Below, in pieces: positions 8,905 to 17,346 of a DNA stretch of 44,429 bases. Origin of the DNA: Deltaproteobacteria bacterium (lineage in GTDB: Bacteria > Desulfobacterota > Binatia > UBA9968); contig SHYW01000035.1 of assembly GCA_009692615.1 (NCBI GenBank), positions 1 to 44,429 on the forward strand, in the 5' to 3' direction. The position numbers and the translations under genes are program-made. The stretch's first letter is position 1, and each line of letters starts with the position of its first letter. Under the pieces are notes generated by a model. The model had not been told where the DNA came from. It ran no database searches and saw only the letters and a list, made by a program, of their open reading frames with translations.

Positions 8905-9264
8905 GTGCCTAGAGCTAAAGGTGGAGTAAAGACCAGGCAGAAGCATAAGAAGATCATGAAGCTGGCCAAGGGCTACGTCGGTGGCCGCGGCAGTTTGTAT
9001 CGTTCTGCGAGAGAGACCGTCGAGCGTGGCTTGGTGTTCGCGTATCGTGACCGGCGCGTGAAAAAGCGCACCTTTCGCGGTCTGTGGATCACTCGCATCA
9101 GCGCGGCGGCGAAAATCTGCGGCATCTCTTACAATCAGCTGATCAAGGGACTCAAAGAAGCCAAGGTGGAGTTGGACCGCAAAATTCTGGCGGAAATCGC
9201 CGCGGCGGACATGACCGCCTTCGGTCAAATCGCACAAACCGCAAAATCTCACCTAAGCGCGTAA
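8905..9264 (+). CDS. rplT: 50S ribosomal protein L20
   Basis: Assembly-initiating ribosomal protein bL20, 119 residues, starting MPRAKGGVKTRQKHKK, with the conserved LAKGYVGGR and the WI.RI.AA segment. The start is GTG with a good ribosome-binding site (GGGAAGGA). It lies 106 bases after rpmI, and the gap carries a strong stem-loop. It is 20 bases upstream of pheS. Confidence 0.97.
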   Translation: MPRAKGGVKTRQKHKKIMKLAKGYVGGRGSLYRSARETVERGLVFAYRDRRVKKRTFRGLWITRISAAAKICGISYNQLIKGLKEAKVELDRKILAEIAAADMTAFGQIAQTAKSHLSA

Positions 9265-9284
9265 GCGCTTAGCTCTCCAGTGCC

Positions 9285-10325
9285 ATGAACGATTCACTGG
9301 AAACTCTCCGCGGAGAGGTTCTGGAGCGAATCCAGCAAGCGAACTCCGACAAGGAGATTGAGCAGCTGCGGGTCGAAGTCCTGGGCCGAAGCGGTAGTTT
9401 GACCTTGCGTCTGCGCGGGCTCAAAGACTTGTCCGCGGAGGAGCGGCCGCGCGCCGGCGAAGCGCTCAACCAACTGCGTCGTGAGTTTGAAGAGCTTCTG
9501 GACCAGCGCCTGCACGGGTTTAAAGCGCAGGCCAAGGCGCAAACTCTCAAAACTGAGCGCATCGATATCACCTTGCCAGGCACGCGCTGGCAGCGCGGTA
9601 GCAGCCATCCGCTGACGCTGGTGATCGACGAGATCGTCGAAATTTTTTGCGGCATGGGTTTCGAGATCGCCCGCGGTCCGGACATCGAAGACGATTACCA
9701 CAACTTCGAAGCGCTCAATATCCCCAAAGACCATCCGGCGCGCGACATGCAGGATACGTTTTTCGTCGCCGACGGCCGCTTGCTGCGCACCCATACATCG
9801 CCGGTGCAGATTCGCACCATGGAGACACGTAAACCGCCGCTGCAAGTGATCGTGCCCGGCGCGGTCTACCGCCACGACGACGACGCGACCCACTCGCCGA
9901 TGTTTCATCAAGTCGAGGGCTTCATGGTCGACGAGCGCATCACTTTCGCCGATCTCAAAGGCGTGCTGACTCACGTTCTCCAGCAAATCTTCGAGCGTGA
10001 CGCCGGCGTGCGCTTTCGGCCTAGTTTTTTTCCGTTCACCGAGCCCAGCGCCGAGATCGATATTCAATGCGTCATTTGCGGCGGCAGCGGCGTTCACAAA
10101 GACGGCCAGACGTGCCGGGTATGCAAAGCCACCGGTTGGCTGGAAATTCTCGGCGCCGGCATGATCGATCCGGCGGTGTTTCAATGCGTCGGTTACGACG
10201 CGGAAAAAGTTTCCGGCTTCGCCTTCGGTATGGGCGTCGAACGGATCGCCATGCTGAAATACGGCATCGATGATATTCGTGCGTTCTTTCAAAATGATTT
10301 ACGTTTCTTGCGGCAATTCAGGTGA
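9285..10325 (+). CDS. pheS: Phenylalanine--tRNA ligase alpha subunit
   Basis: Catalytic subunit of the alpha2-beta2 class II PheRS, 346 residues. The N-terminal coiled coil (about 1-90) contacts tRNA. The catalytic core shows GFEIARGPDIEDDYHNFEALN, the HTSPVQ motif and the C-terminal GMGVERIAML (motif 3). A CxxC pair at C262/C265 and another at C277/C280 could form a small zinc ribbon just before the GAGM motif, a variant seen in many bacterial PheS proteins. It is separated from pheT by an 88-base gap filled by a repeat-rich hairpin. Confidence 0.97.
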   Translation: MNDSLETLRGEVLERIQQANSDKEIEQLRVEVLGRSGSLTLRLRGLKDLSAEERPRAGEALNQLRREFEELLDQRLHGFKAQAKAQTLKTERIDITLPGTRWQRGSSHPLTLVIDEIVEIFCGMGFEIARGPDIEDDYHNFEALNIPKDHPARDMQDTFFVADGRLLRTHTSPVQIRTMETRKPPLQVIVPGAVYRHDDDATHSPMFHQVEGFMVDERITFADLKGVLTHVLQQIFERDAGVRFRPSFFPFTEPSAEIDIQCVICGGSGVHKDGQTCRVCKATGWLEILGAGMIDPAVFQCVGYDAEKVSGFAFGMGVERIAMLKYGIDDIRAFFQNDLRFLRQFR

Positions 10326-10330
10326 AAGGC

Positions 10331-10407
10331 GGAGTAATGGAGTACTGGAGTGATGGAGTATTGGGTTCCGGAAGCAGCACTCCATCACTCCAATACTCCG
10401 CCACTCC
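10331..10407. repeat. Hairpin built from GGAGTnnT octamers between pheS and pheT
   Basis: The left arm 10331-10359 is three tandem octamers of form GGAGTnnT plus GGAGT. The right arm 10379-10407 is its reverse complement with a few mismatches. The loop is 19 bases. It fills nearly the whole pheS-pheT gap and would form a strong RNA hairpin inside the operon. No T-run follows, so it is not a classic terminator. Confidence 0.85.
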
Positions 10408-10413
10408 AATCTT

Positions 10414-12489
10414 ATGAAGTTCACTCTCAACTGGCTCAAAGAATTTGTCGACTTCACCGGCACCACCGATGAGCTGGCCAAGCTGCTCACCATGGCCGGA
10501 CTCGAAGTTGAATCGGTCAGCGCTTTAACTGACGGAGCGGGCAGCGCCGATCAGCTTATTGAAATCGGTGTCACACCCAACCGCGGCGATTGCCTGGGTA
10601 TCGCCGGCATCGCCCGGGAAGTCGCCGCGCTTACCGGCGCGAGTCTAAAATCACCGCCAGTCTGTGCGCCGACAAAAAACGCGGCGACGTATCCACGCGT
10701 CAAGGTGAGAATTGACAATCGCGATCTTTGCCCGCGCTATTCGGCGCGCGTCGTCGACTCCGTGCAAATCGCGCCTTCGCCCGGCTGGCTGCGCGCACGG
10801 CTTGAAGCCTGCGGCTTTCGCGCCATTAACAACGTCGTCGACGTGACCAATTATGTCATGCTCGAAACCGGCCAGCCGTTGCACGCCTTCGACTTGGAGC
10901 GTTTGACGCACAAGCAGATCGTCGTGCGTCGGGCCCATCAACAAGAAAAAATAAAAACCTTGGACGGTGTCGAACGTGAGCTGGCGCTGGACGATTTACT
11001 CATCTGCGATAACGATGTGCCGGTGGCGCTGGCCGGCGTCATGGGCGGCAGCGATTCTGAAGTGATCGACTCAACGCGCACGCTTTTGCTCGAAAGCGCC
11101 AACTTCGCGCCGGCGTCGATTCGCCGCACCGCCAAACGGCTCGCCCTGCGCAGCGAAGCGTCGCATCGTTTCGAGCGCGGCGTCGATCCCCAAGGCACGT
11201 TGGCCGCCCTCGACCGCGCGGTTTATCTGCTCGGTGAAATCGCCGGTGCGCAACCGGTCGGCGCGGTGATCGATCGCTATCCGCGCAAAGCTAAACCGAC
11301 GGCGATCGTCCTGCGCGAAGCGCGCATCGAAAAACTGTTGGGCGTGGCGCTGCCGCTAAGCCAAGCGGAAAAGCTCTTGCGTTCCATCGGCATGAAAACC
11401 GCCCGTCTAGGCAAGGGCGGCGTGAAAGTTTTTTGTCCGACTAGCAGGCCGGATATTTCCCGGGAAGCGGACTTGATCGAAGAGTTGGCGCGCTTGCATG
11501 GCTACGATCGGATTCCTTCGACATTGCCGTGGCTCAAATCGTCGGGCGGCAAACGAGATTACCGTTTGATCTGGGAACGCAAGCTTCGGTCTTTCATGGC
11601 CGGCGAAGGTTTGGCGGAGACGATCAACTTGCCGTTTACCAGCGAAACCCTGAACCGAGTGTTTCCCGGACTGTGGAGCGCGCCCAAGGCGGTGCCGGTG
11701 CTGAATCCGTTGGCCAAGGACAACGGCGAAATGCGCCACAGCTTGCTTGGCGGTCTGATCGAAAATTTGAAATATAATCTGGCGCACAAGACTGAGAGTG
11801 TGGCGCTGTATCATTTGGGCAAGACTTTTGCTCTAACGAGGGATGTCGAAAGCGCCGAGCGCCAGGTTGTCGGCGGAATTCTCTTCGGCCCGCGTGCGCG
11901 GCGCGGCTTGCGGCTCGGCAATGTTACGCCTTTAGGCTTTTTCGAATGCAAAGGATTGATCGAAACGCTGCTTGAACAATTTGATCTAAGCTCGGCGGCC
12001 ACTTGGTCGGCCGTGGAAATGGCGAGCTTGCATCCCGGACAGTCGGCGCAATTATCACTGAACGGCGTCGCCGCTGGTTACTTGGGACAGCTCCATCCGG
12101 ACGCTTGCGAACAGTTGGAAGTGCCGACTTGCTGCGTCTTTGAACTTGACTTCGAAAAACTGCTTGAGTATGCTCCGCGGCGAATCGCGGCCCATGCGCT
12201 GCCGCGCTTTCCAGCGGTGGAACGGGACGTTGCGCTGGTGGTCGACGGCGACTTCGCGGCCCAAAAAGTGATCGCTTGGATCGCCACACTTGGCGAAGCC
12301 TTGATCGAACATGTCGATGTCTTCGACCAATATTTCGGCGCGCCCATTCCCGAAGGTAAAAAGAGTTTGGCCTACAAAGTTTCTTACCGCGCGGAGGATC
12401 GCACGCTGACCGATTTGGAGGTCAACACATTGCATCAGAGTTTAGTGGAGCGGCTGGGCAACAGCTTTGGCGCCGAACGGCGCAGTTAG
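10414..12489 (+). CDS. pheT: Phenylalanine--tRNA ligase beta subunit, lacking the N-terminal tRNA-binding (OB) domain
   Basis: Beta subunit of PheRS, 691 residues, about 110 shorter than the usual 790-800. The opening MKFTLNWLKEFV and GLEVE (29-33) are normal, but VTPNRGDCL follows at 53-61, whereas in canonical PheT the two are separated by the EMAP-II-like OB domain (about residues 39-147 in E. coli). The B3/B4 editing region (AGVMGGSDSEV), B5 and the catalytic-like core are present. The C-terminal FDX-ACB anticodon-binding domain (PRFPAVERDVALVV to the end) is also present. There is no frame break at the junction. The ATG lies soon after the repeat hairpin with no clear Shine-Dalgarno. Confidence 0.94.
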   Translation: MKFTLNWLKEFVDFTGTTDELAKLLTMAGLEVESVSALTDGAGSADQLIEIGVTPNRGDCLGIAGIAREVAALTGASLKSPPVCAPTKNAATYPRVKVRIDNRDLCPRYSARVVDSVQIAPSPGWLRARLEACGFRAINNVVDVTNYVMLETGQPLHAFDLERLTHKQIVVRRAHQQEKIKTLDGVERELALDDLLICDNDVPVALAGVMGGSDSEVIDSTRTLLLESANFAPASIRRTAKRLALRSEASHRFERGVDPQGTLAALDRAVYLLGEIAGAQPVGAVIDRYPRKAKPTAIVLREARIEKLLGVALPLSQAEKLLRSIGMKTARLGKGGVKVFCPTSRPDISREADLIEELARLHGYDRIPSTLPWLKSSGGKRDYRLIWERKLRSFMAGEGLAETINLPFTSETLNRVFPGLWSAPKAVPVLNPLAKDNGEMRHSLLGGLIENLKYNLAHKTESVALYHLGKTFALTRDVESAERQVVGGILFGPRARRGLRLGNVTPLGFFECKGLIETLLEQFDLSSAATWSAVEMASLHPGQSAQLSLNGVAAGYLGQLHPDACEQLEVPTCCVFELDFEKLLEYAPRRIAAHALPRFPAVERDVALVVDGDFAAQKVIAWIATLGEALIEHVDVFDQYFGAPIPEGKKSLAYKVSYRAEDRTLTDLEVNTLHQSLVERLGNSFGAERRS

Positions 12490-12526
12490 CGGGAGTCGAT
12501 CGCGGCTCCGAAGGGATGAAGGGTTT

Positions 12527-12847
12527 ATGACAAAAGCGGAAATAATCACGCGCATCTACGAGAAGGTCGGCTTTTCTAAAAAAGACGCCACCGATGTCGT
12601 CGAGGCGACCTTCGACATCATCAAAAGTTGTCTCGAGAAGGGCGAGAAGGTCAAGGTCTCGGGCTTTGGCAATTTCGTCGTCAACACCAAGCGGCCGCGC
12701 AAAGGGCGCAATCCCCAGACCGGCGAGGAGATCATCATCGTCGGGCGCAAAGTTTTGACATTCAAAGCCAGCCAAATCATGAAGAAGAGTTTGAACGGCA
12801 TGGCGGCCAACGGCCAAGGTTCGCCGGCTTCCGACGCGGCGGAGTAA
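12527..12847 (+). CDS. ihfA: Integration host factor subunit alpha
   Basis: DNA-bending protein of the HU/IHF family, 106 residues. It starts MTKAEIITRIYEKVGFSKKDA, with the beta-arm region GFGNFVV.....RKGRNPQTGEEI and R.VLTFK.S. The position directly after pheT is typical of ihfA rather than HU. An upstream in-frame codon at 12467 lies inside pheT and would add non-family residues, so ATG 12527, preceded by GAAGGG, was chosen. The last 12 or so residues (NGQGSPASDAAE) are an extra low-complexity tail. Confidence 0.9.
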   Translation: MTKAEIITRIYEKVGFSKKDATDVVEATFDIIKSCLEKGEKVKVSGFGNFVVNTKRPRKGRNPQTGEEIIIVGRKVLTFKASQIMKKSLNGMAANGQGSPASDAAE

Positions 12848-12856
12848 ACAGCAGCG

Positions 12857-13210
12857 ATGGTCACTCGCCTGCCGGAAAAAATTTACTTCAAGATCGGCGA
12901 GGTCAGCCAGATCGTCGGCGTCGAGCCCTACGTGCTGCGCTACTGGGAGACCGAGTTCGAGCTGCTGAAACCTTCCAAAGCGCCGTCCAAACATCGGCTC
13001 TACAAGAAACGCGATGTCGAGCTGCTGCTCGAAATCAAACGGCTGCTCTACAGCGAAGGCTTCACCATCGAAGGGGCGCGCAAGAAACTCAAAGAGTCCA
13101 AGAAGGACGAAAAAAATCAGCTCAAGCTGCCGCTCACCGAACAAAAATACAAAAGCGCGCTGATGAAGCTTAAAAAAGAATTAGAATCCCTGCGCCGTCT
13201 GGTTTCCTAA
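12857..13210 (+). CDS. MerR-family transcriptional regulator
   Basis: A 117-residue protein with an N-terminal winged helix of the MerR type: YFKIGEVSQIVGVEPYVLRYWE, then HRLYKKRDVELL and IKRLLYSEGFTIEGARKKL. The rest is a lysine-rich coiled coil (about 75-117) without the metal-binding cysteines of MerR or CueR. It lies nine bases after ihfA, a neighbourhood seen in many deltaproteobacteria. The effector and targets are unknown. Confidence 0.9.
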   Translation: MVTRLPEKIYFKIGEVSQIVGVEPYVLRYWETEFELLKPSKAPSKHRLYKKRDVELLLEIKRLLYSEGFTIEGARKKLKESKKDEKNQLKLPLTEQKYKSALMKLKKELESLRRLVS

Positions 13211-13279
13211 AGCGAATATCCCGCGTTAGTGCCGTAGGCATTTCAACCGTAGCCGCATCCCATTAAGAAAGACACTATT

Positions 13280-13350
13280 CACCACGAAGGACACGAAGGT
13301 TTCGGATAATTTAAACTCCGATCTTCGTGATCTTCGTGTCCTTCGTGGTG
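13280..13350. repeat. Inverted repeat with 19-base perfect arms
   Basis: The arms are 13280-13298 (CACCACGAAGGACACGAAG) and 13332-13350, its exact reverse complement, with a 33-base AT-rich loop. It lies in the 249-base gap between the MerR gene and tRNA-Pro, downstream of the operon. It may act as a transcription end, or it may be a dispersed palindromic repeat. Confidence 0.85.
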
Positions 13351-13459
13351 AGAGCATATTTTCTTAAAGTTAGGCCGGCCGATTACCTTCGATTTCGCTT
13401 CGGCAAATTGATTTAGCCAGGTCGGAGTGTTACATTCGCGCCTGTCTTTCGACCGCCGT

Positions 13460-13536
13460 CGGGGCGTGGCGCAGCCTGGTAGCGCGCACGCTTGGGGTGC
13501 GTGAGGTCGCCGGTTCAAATCCGGCCGCCCCGACCA
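13460..13536 (+). tRNA. tRNA-Pro (GGG)
   Basis: A full cloverleaf of 77 bases. The acceptor CGGGGCG pairs with CGCCCCG, the D stem is GCGC/GCGC, the anticodon stem CACGC/GCGTG has loop TTGGGGT (anticodon GGG), and the T stem GCCGG/CCGGC has TTCAAAT. The discriminator is A and CCA is encoded. Confidence 0.96.
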
Positions 13537-13571
13537 ATTCACTTCTTATTACAAAATTCTATGACAACGTG

Positions 13572-13600
13572 GCGCCGGCGATTTGCCGGTGCTGTTTTTT
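13572..13600 (+). terminator. Intrinsic terminator after tRNA-Pro
   Basis: An eight-pair GC-rich stem GCGCCGGC/GCCGGTGC (one G-U pair) with loop GATTT is followed by TGTTTTTTC. It lies 35 bases downstream of the tRNA and before the flavoprotein gene. Confidence 0.75.
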
Positions 13601-13707
13601 CTGTTGCTGGGTTTTGTCCTGCGTGGTAGAAGCCGGGGAGTTGCGAACCATCGCCCTAGCTTGGCGGCGTAAATCACAATCACAAAACCGAAGCGGAGGA
13701 GACATCA

Positions 13708-15429
13708 ATGGCACAGGCGGAGTCGAAGCATAACTGGGATTTTGAAGCTGACGTGGTGATCATCGGCGCGGGCGCCGCGGGCTTGCCCGCGGCGATCAAA
13801 GCGGCCGATGGCGGCGCATCGGTGATCGTCGTGGAAGCCAACTACGATGTCGGCGGCCACGCGATCGTCAGCGGCGGCAACGTGCCGCTGGGCGGCGGCA
13901 CCAGCGCGCAAAAAAAATATGGCATCGCCGATTCGCCGGACATGGTGTTCTCCGATCTCACCGACTGGACCGTGGTGCAGAACAACGGCTGGCCGGATTT
14001 TCGCTACAACGACCGCGAAGTGATGCGCGCGTTCGCCGATCATTGCGCGCCGACCTTTGAATTTCTCTTGGCAAACGGCGTCGAGTTCAAACCGATCGCG
14101 CCGGACAATCAGGGCGGCCACTGTTTGGGTAATTCGGCGCCGCGGGAAAATCATGCTTTCTGGACGAAGGGAGCCGGGCTGGAAAGTCCCAACGCGCGGC
14201 CCGGCACCGGCGTGATTCGGCCGCTGGAAAATAGCGCGCGCGCCAAGGGCGTCAAATTTTTATTGAGCTATAAAATGACCGGCTTCGTGCGCGAAGGGCA
14301 GAAGAGCGGGCGCGTCACCGGCGTTAGCGCGGCGTACAATCCGCGCATCATGCCGGGGCAATCGACGCCGCTCAAAAGTTTTCGCTCCGACGGCAATATC
14401 GAGAGCACCCAGGCGAGCGTCAGCGTGCGGGCAAAAAAAGCCGTGATCGTCGCCACCGGCGGGATGACCAGCGATGTCAATTTTCGCCGCATGTTCGATC
14501 CGCGCTTGACCGAAGTGCTGACCGTCGCCGGCGAGCCGTACAGTTATCAAGACGCCAGCGGCGAGCGCGCCGCCATGGAGATCGGCGCGTCGCTCTGGGG
14601 TTTGGTCAACCAGACCTTGGAAGTCGGCGACCAAATCCGCACCCAGCGCGTCCTTGGCACCAAATGGAACTACATGAATTGGGAATTGGAGTCGCCGATC
14701 TTTCCGCTGGTCAAGGCGGTCGGACTGACGCTCAAAGACTGGCAGAACGTGATCTTGGTCAATCAGGTCGGCAAGCGTTTCTACGACGAAACCAAAGGCG
14801 ACTATCCCCATGGCAACGTCGCCGGCGACATCGATCCCTACACGCCCAACGATTATCGCAACAACGAGAACATTCACTACCACCCGAGCAATTACAATTT
14901 TTTCAACGCCGCCGTGGCGATCAACGAACATTCCGAAGCGCCGGAATATTCCGGTGGGCCGATCTGGGCGATCTTCGACGCCGAAGCGGTGGCGCGCAAC
15001 AAATGGATCGTCGAGCCGCCCCATGTCGATCCCGACGGTTACTTTTTCAGTGCCAATACTTTGAAAGAGTTGGCCGCCAAGATCAAAAGCGAGTTCCAAG
15101 TCAAACCGGTGAACGGCGAAGTTTTGGAAGCCACCGTGGCGCGCTACAATTCCTTCGTCGATGCCGGCAAAGACGAAGACTTCGGCAAGCCCACGCCGAA
15201 ATATAAAATCGCCAAGCCGCCGTTCTACGCCGCCTGGGGCACGCCCAACGTGCACGACACGCGCTCGGGACTGCGCATCAATTCGAAATGCCAGGTGATG
15301 GACATGAGCGGGCAGGTGATTCCGGGACTCTACTGCGCGGGCGAGTCGGCGGGCGGCTTCAACCAGCATGGCCTGGGCCGCTGCACGACGCAGGGATTTA
15401 TCTGCGGCAAGAATGCTGCGGCGGAATAG
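13708..15429 (+). CDS. FAD-dependent oxidoreductase (fumarate reductase/ketosteroid dehydrogenase flavoprotein family)
   Basis: A 573-residue PF00890-type flavoprotein. The N-terminal dinucleotide-binding motif GAGAAGLPAA (20-29) ends in a ribose-binding VVEA. A second FAD segment, VIVATGG, lies midway. The C-terminus has the family pattern GLYCAGESAGGFNQHGLGRC and a final glycine-rich helix. No signal peptide or covalent heme motif is present, so it is probably cytosolic. The substrate cannot be read; family members reduce fumarate-like acids or desaturate steroid ketones. The start is ATG 13708 after GCGGAGGAG. It stands alone, between a terminator and a palindromic repeat. Confidence 0.85.
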   Translation: MAQAESKHNWDFEADVVIIGAGAAGLPAAIKAADGGASVIVVEANYDVGGHAIVSGGNVPLGGGTSAQKKYGIADSPDMVFSDLTDWTVVQNNGWPDFRYNDREVMRAFADHCAPTFEFLLANGVEFKPIAPDNQGGHCLGNSAPRENHAFWTKGAGLESPNARPGTGVIRPLENSARAKGVKFLLSYKMTGFVREGQKSGRVTGVSAAYNPRIMPGQSTPLKSFRSDGNIESTQASVSVRAKKAVIVATGGMTSDVNFRRMFDPRLTEVLTVAGEPYSYQDASGERAAMEIGASLWGLVNQTLEVGDQIRTQRVLGTKWNYMNWELESPIFPLVKAVGLTLKDWQNVILVNQVGKRFYDETKGDYPHGNVAGDIDPYTPNDYRNNENIHYHPSNYNFFNAAVAINEHSEAPEYSGGPIWAIFDAEAVARNKWIVEPPHVDPDGYFFSANTLKELAAKIKSEFQVKPVNGEVLEATVARYNSFVDAGKDEDFGKPTPKYKIAKPPFYAAWGTPNVHDTRSGLRINSKCQVMDMSGQVIPGLYCAGESAGGFNQHGLGRCTTQGFICGKNAAAE

Positions 15430-15477
15430 CGGCTACGATCTTGCGCGGATTTTAATGTCGCTTTCGGGTATGGTTTA

Positions 15478-15659
15478 AATCCCTCGCCTTCACGCGAAGA
15501 AAAGTTTTGTCATGCCGGCGCAGGCCGGCATCCATCTTCACTTTAGGTGCAGTGCTAAAAAAATCATGGATTCCGGCCTTCGCCGGAATGACGCAACGAA
15601 GAGTCGGCTTCTAGTCGACGTATTCAGAACTTCTCGGCTTTAAGCCGAGGGTTGTTCAG
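15478..15659. repeat. Composite intergenic repeat, copy A
   Basis: Starts AAATCCCTCGCC and ends GGGTTGTTCAG. It contains a small hairpin, the palindrome GTCATGCCGGC..GCCGGCAT, a matching inverted partner (ATTCCGGCCTTCGCCGGAAT, 15570-15589), then GTCGGCTTCTAGTCGAC and a final TCGGCTTTAAGCCGA hairpin. The same order recurs at 18534-18760. It does not look coding and behaves like a REP/BIME or MITE-type unit. Confidence 0.75.
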
Positions 15660-16309
15660 CGGCCGAAGTTGTCTTGGTAGTCTGCCATTGCGGCACGCAC
15701 AACTTTAAGCGCGTGAGCGCGGCCGTAGGCTTTGGCGATGCGTACTTTGGCGCGCTCGCCGGGCACGAGCTTGTAGGTCAAGAAGTAATGCTGGAGCCGT
15801 TCGATGAAGACGGGCGGCACGTCGCCAATATCGCGGGCGTGGCCCCACACGTAGTCATTTTCCAACACCGCGATAATTTTATCATCGGCCTCGTCGTGGT
15901 CGATCATTTGTAACCCGCCGATGACCCGGCAACGCAGGATGATTTCGTTGCGCGCGATGGTCCGTTCGCTGAGCACGCAAACGTCGAGGGGATCGCCGTC
16001 GCCCCGTTTCGCGCCCGGCGCCAGCCGGCGCACTTTCTCGCTGCAATAGGTCCGGGGAATAAAACCGTAAAGCGTCGGCGGCTGCGCCGATGAGCGCTGC
16101 GGCCGGTCGACGCGCAGATAGCCGGAGACCTTGTCCACTTCATACTTCATCAAATCGAACGGCGTGATCTCGATGTAGGCGTTGAGTAGCTCAGGCGGTT
16201 CCGGCCCCACGGGCAGGCCATGCCATGGATGGGGCCGGTACTGATTCACGTCCGCGGTATTACTTTTTATCGCGCGGGTGACGTCGTGCCGAGCTTTGCG
16301 CAGTGTCAT
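15656..16309 (-). CDS. ppa: Inorganic pyrophosphatase (family I)
   Basis: Soluble family I pyrophosphatase, 217 residues. It hydrolyses the pyrophosphate released by biosynthetic reactions. The signature DGDPLDVCV carries three metal-binding aspartates. Further conserved segments are the substrate lysine region ([14 protein letters not shown]), a tyrosine-containing YGFIPRTYC and the later DDKIIAV. The first 22 residues before [10 protein letters not shown] are not conserved, so the start could be an internal GTG near 16248; neither has a strong ribosome-binding site. It converges on the flavoprotein gene across repeat copy A. Confidence 0.88.
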   Translation of the reverse strand: MTLRKARHDVTRAIKSNTADVNQYRPHPWHGLPVGPEPPELLNAYIEITPFDLMKYEVDKVSGYLRVDRPQRSSAQPPTLYGFIPRTYCSEKVRRLAPGAKRGDGDPLDVCVLSERTIARNEIILRCRVIGGLQMIDHDEADDKIIAVLENDYVWGHARDIGDVPPVFIERLQHYFLTYKLVPGERAKVRIAKAYGRAHALKVVRAAMADYQDNFGR

Positions 16310-16357
16310 GGTTTTCTAACGCTTCGTGCGCGGGTTAATGGAATGCGATCTCGGAGT

Positions 16358-16438
16358 CCTTCGACGGGCTCAGGACGAACGGATCAAGAGTTGGATCGAT
16401 CCAATTTATTCCGTTCATGCTGAGCCCGTTGAAGCATG
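16358..16438. repeat. Inverted repeat between gfa and ppa
   Basis: The left arm CCTTCGACGGGCTCAGGACG (16358-16377, then AAC) pairs imperfectly with 16411-16438 (CCGTTCATGCTGAGCCCGTT, then GAAGCATG). In the centre is the perfect palindrome TTGGATCGATCCAA (16391-16404). Similar CTTCGAC..GCTCAGGACGAA palindromes occur widely between proteobacterial genes. It lies downstream of gfa and may end its transcript. Confidence 0.7.
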
Positions 16439-16446
16439 TCCCGCTA

Positions 16447-17025
16447 CTAACCCTTCAGCGCGCCCGTCGCCTTCGCTGCATGCGTGGCAATGGCGTCCAT
16501 CAACGCCGGCGATAGGCAGTCGTAAGGCTCCAGCTTCAACTCTTTCAGTCTGGCGCGTACGGCGCCCATGTTCGCCGGATCGGCGCCGGATTCGATGATC
16601 GACGACACGAACGCGGCGAACTCCGGTGGCGCCCAACCTTGCTCGGATGATAATTCCGTGTGGATGAAGTCGAGGCCGAAGAACGGATGCTTGTCGTTCT
16701 CGATGCGGCCGAACATATGCACACCGCAGCTCTTGCAAGCGTGGCGTTGGATCGCCGCCTTGGCGTCGATGACCGCTAACTTGTCGCCATTGGCGGTCAC
16801 GCGGACTTTGTCGCGCGGCACCACCGCAACCTGCGAGAACATCGCCCCGGCCGGTTTCCAACATTTGGTGCAGCCGCAGACATGATTGTGCGCGCACTGG
16901 CTGTCGATGGCGACCGAGACTTTTTTCTCGGAGCAGCGGCAATTAAGTTTGCCGCCAGAGAAATTGGCCGCGGCGGGTTTCAGTCCCTGATCAACCGCGG
17001 GATGAACGGAAATTGAATTTGCCAT
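16447..17025 (-). CDS. gfa: S-(hydroxymethyl)glutathione synthase
   Basis: Glutathione-dependent formaldehyde-activating enzyme, 192 residues, the usual length. Gfa speeds condensation of formaldehyde with glutathione, feeding S-(hydroxymethyl)glutathione dehydrogenase. Zinc-ligand cysteines are visible in [18 protein letters not shown] and [13 protein letters not shown]. The stretch from GLDFIH to EPYDCLSP is also strongly conserved in Gfa. The partner dehydrogenase (frmA/adhC) is not in the window. The ribosome-binding site is AGGAGG just upstream of ATG 17025 on the minus strand. Presence of gfa and gloB together indicates a glutathione-using organism. Confidence 0.92.
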   Translation of the reverse strand: MANSISVHPAVDQGLKPAAANFSGGKLNCRCSEKKVSVAIDSQCAHNHVCGCTKCWKPAGAMFSQVAVVPRDKVRVTANGDKLAVIDAKAAIQRHACKSCGVHMFGRIENDKHPFFGLDFIHTELSSEQGWAPPEFAAFVSSIIESGADPANMGAVRARLKELKLEPYDCLSPALMDAIATHAAKATGALKG

Positions 17026-17058
17026 TGTGAGTTCCTCCTCTTTCTTTAATAAATCACA

Positions 17059-17343
17059 TCAAGATGAGCGACGTGTTTTCCTTGTTTGTTCTTTGTGTCG
17101 TTTTTTTGAATCCTTCGCGGCATACAAGGCTTCAGGCGCTATATCAACACCGTTCGGCCAAGCGAGCGTTCCTGCTTCGACGAAGAATTTCTTGAAAAGC
17201 TTCAGATCCTTGAGAGGTTCAAATACTGGACCTTTGAACCATTGGGAAACATCGATGTGCTTCTCCGTTCCGTCATCGAAACGAGTAGAAACGACAAATC
17301 CACTTACATAGCGGGCTCCGACAACTTGTGGCAAATAACTCAT
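17059..17343 (-). CDS. DUF2442 small protein
   Basis: A 94-residue protein matching the DUF2442 pattern: a beta-rich core with FDDGTEKHIDVSQW and VFEPLKDLKLFKKFFVE, then WPNGVDIAPEALY. The C-terminal tail is lysine and arginine rich. It follows the DUF4160 gene by three bases, so the two are cotranscribed. DUF4160/DUF2442 pairs are common and often look like toxin-antitoxin modules; that role is inference. Base composition is visibly more AT-rich than the flanking genes, suggesting acquisition. Confidence 0.8.
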   Translation of the reverse strand: MSYLPQVVGARYVSGFVVSTRFDDGTEKHIDVSQWFKGPVFEPLKDLKLFKKFFVEAGTLAWPNGVDIAPEALYAAKDSKKRHKEQTRKTRRSS

Positions 17344-17346
17344 AAA

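Noticed and set aside
10331-10407. CRISPR array
   Set aside because: The units are eight bases with no unique spacers and form one hairpin; no cas gene is present.
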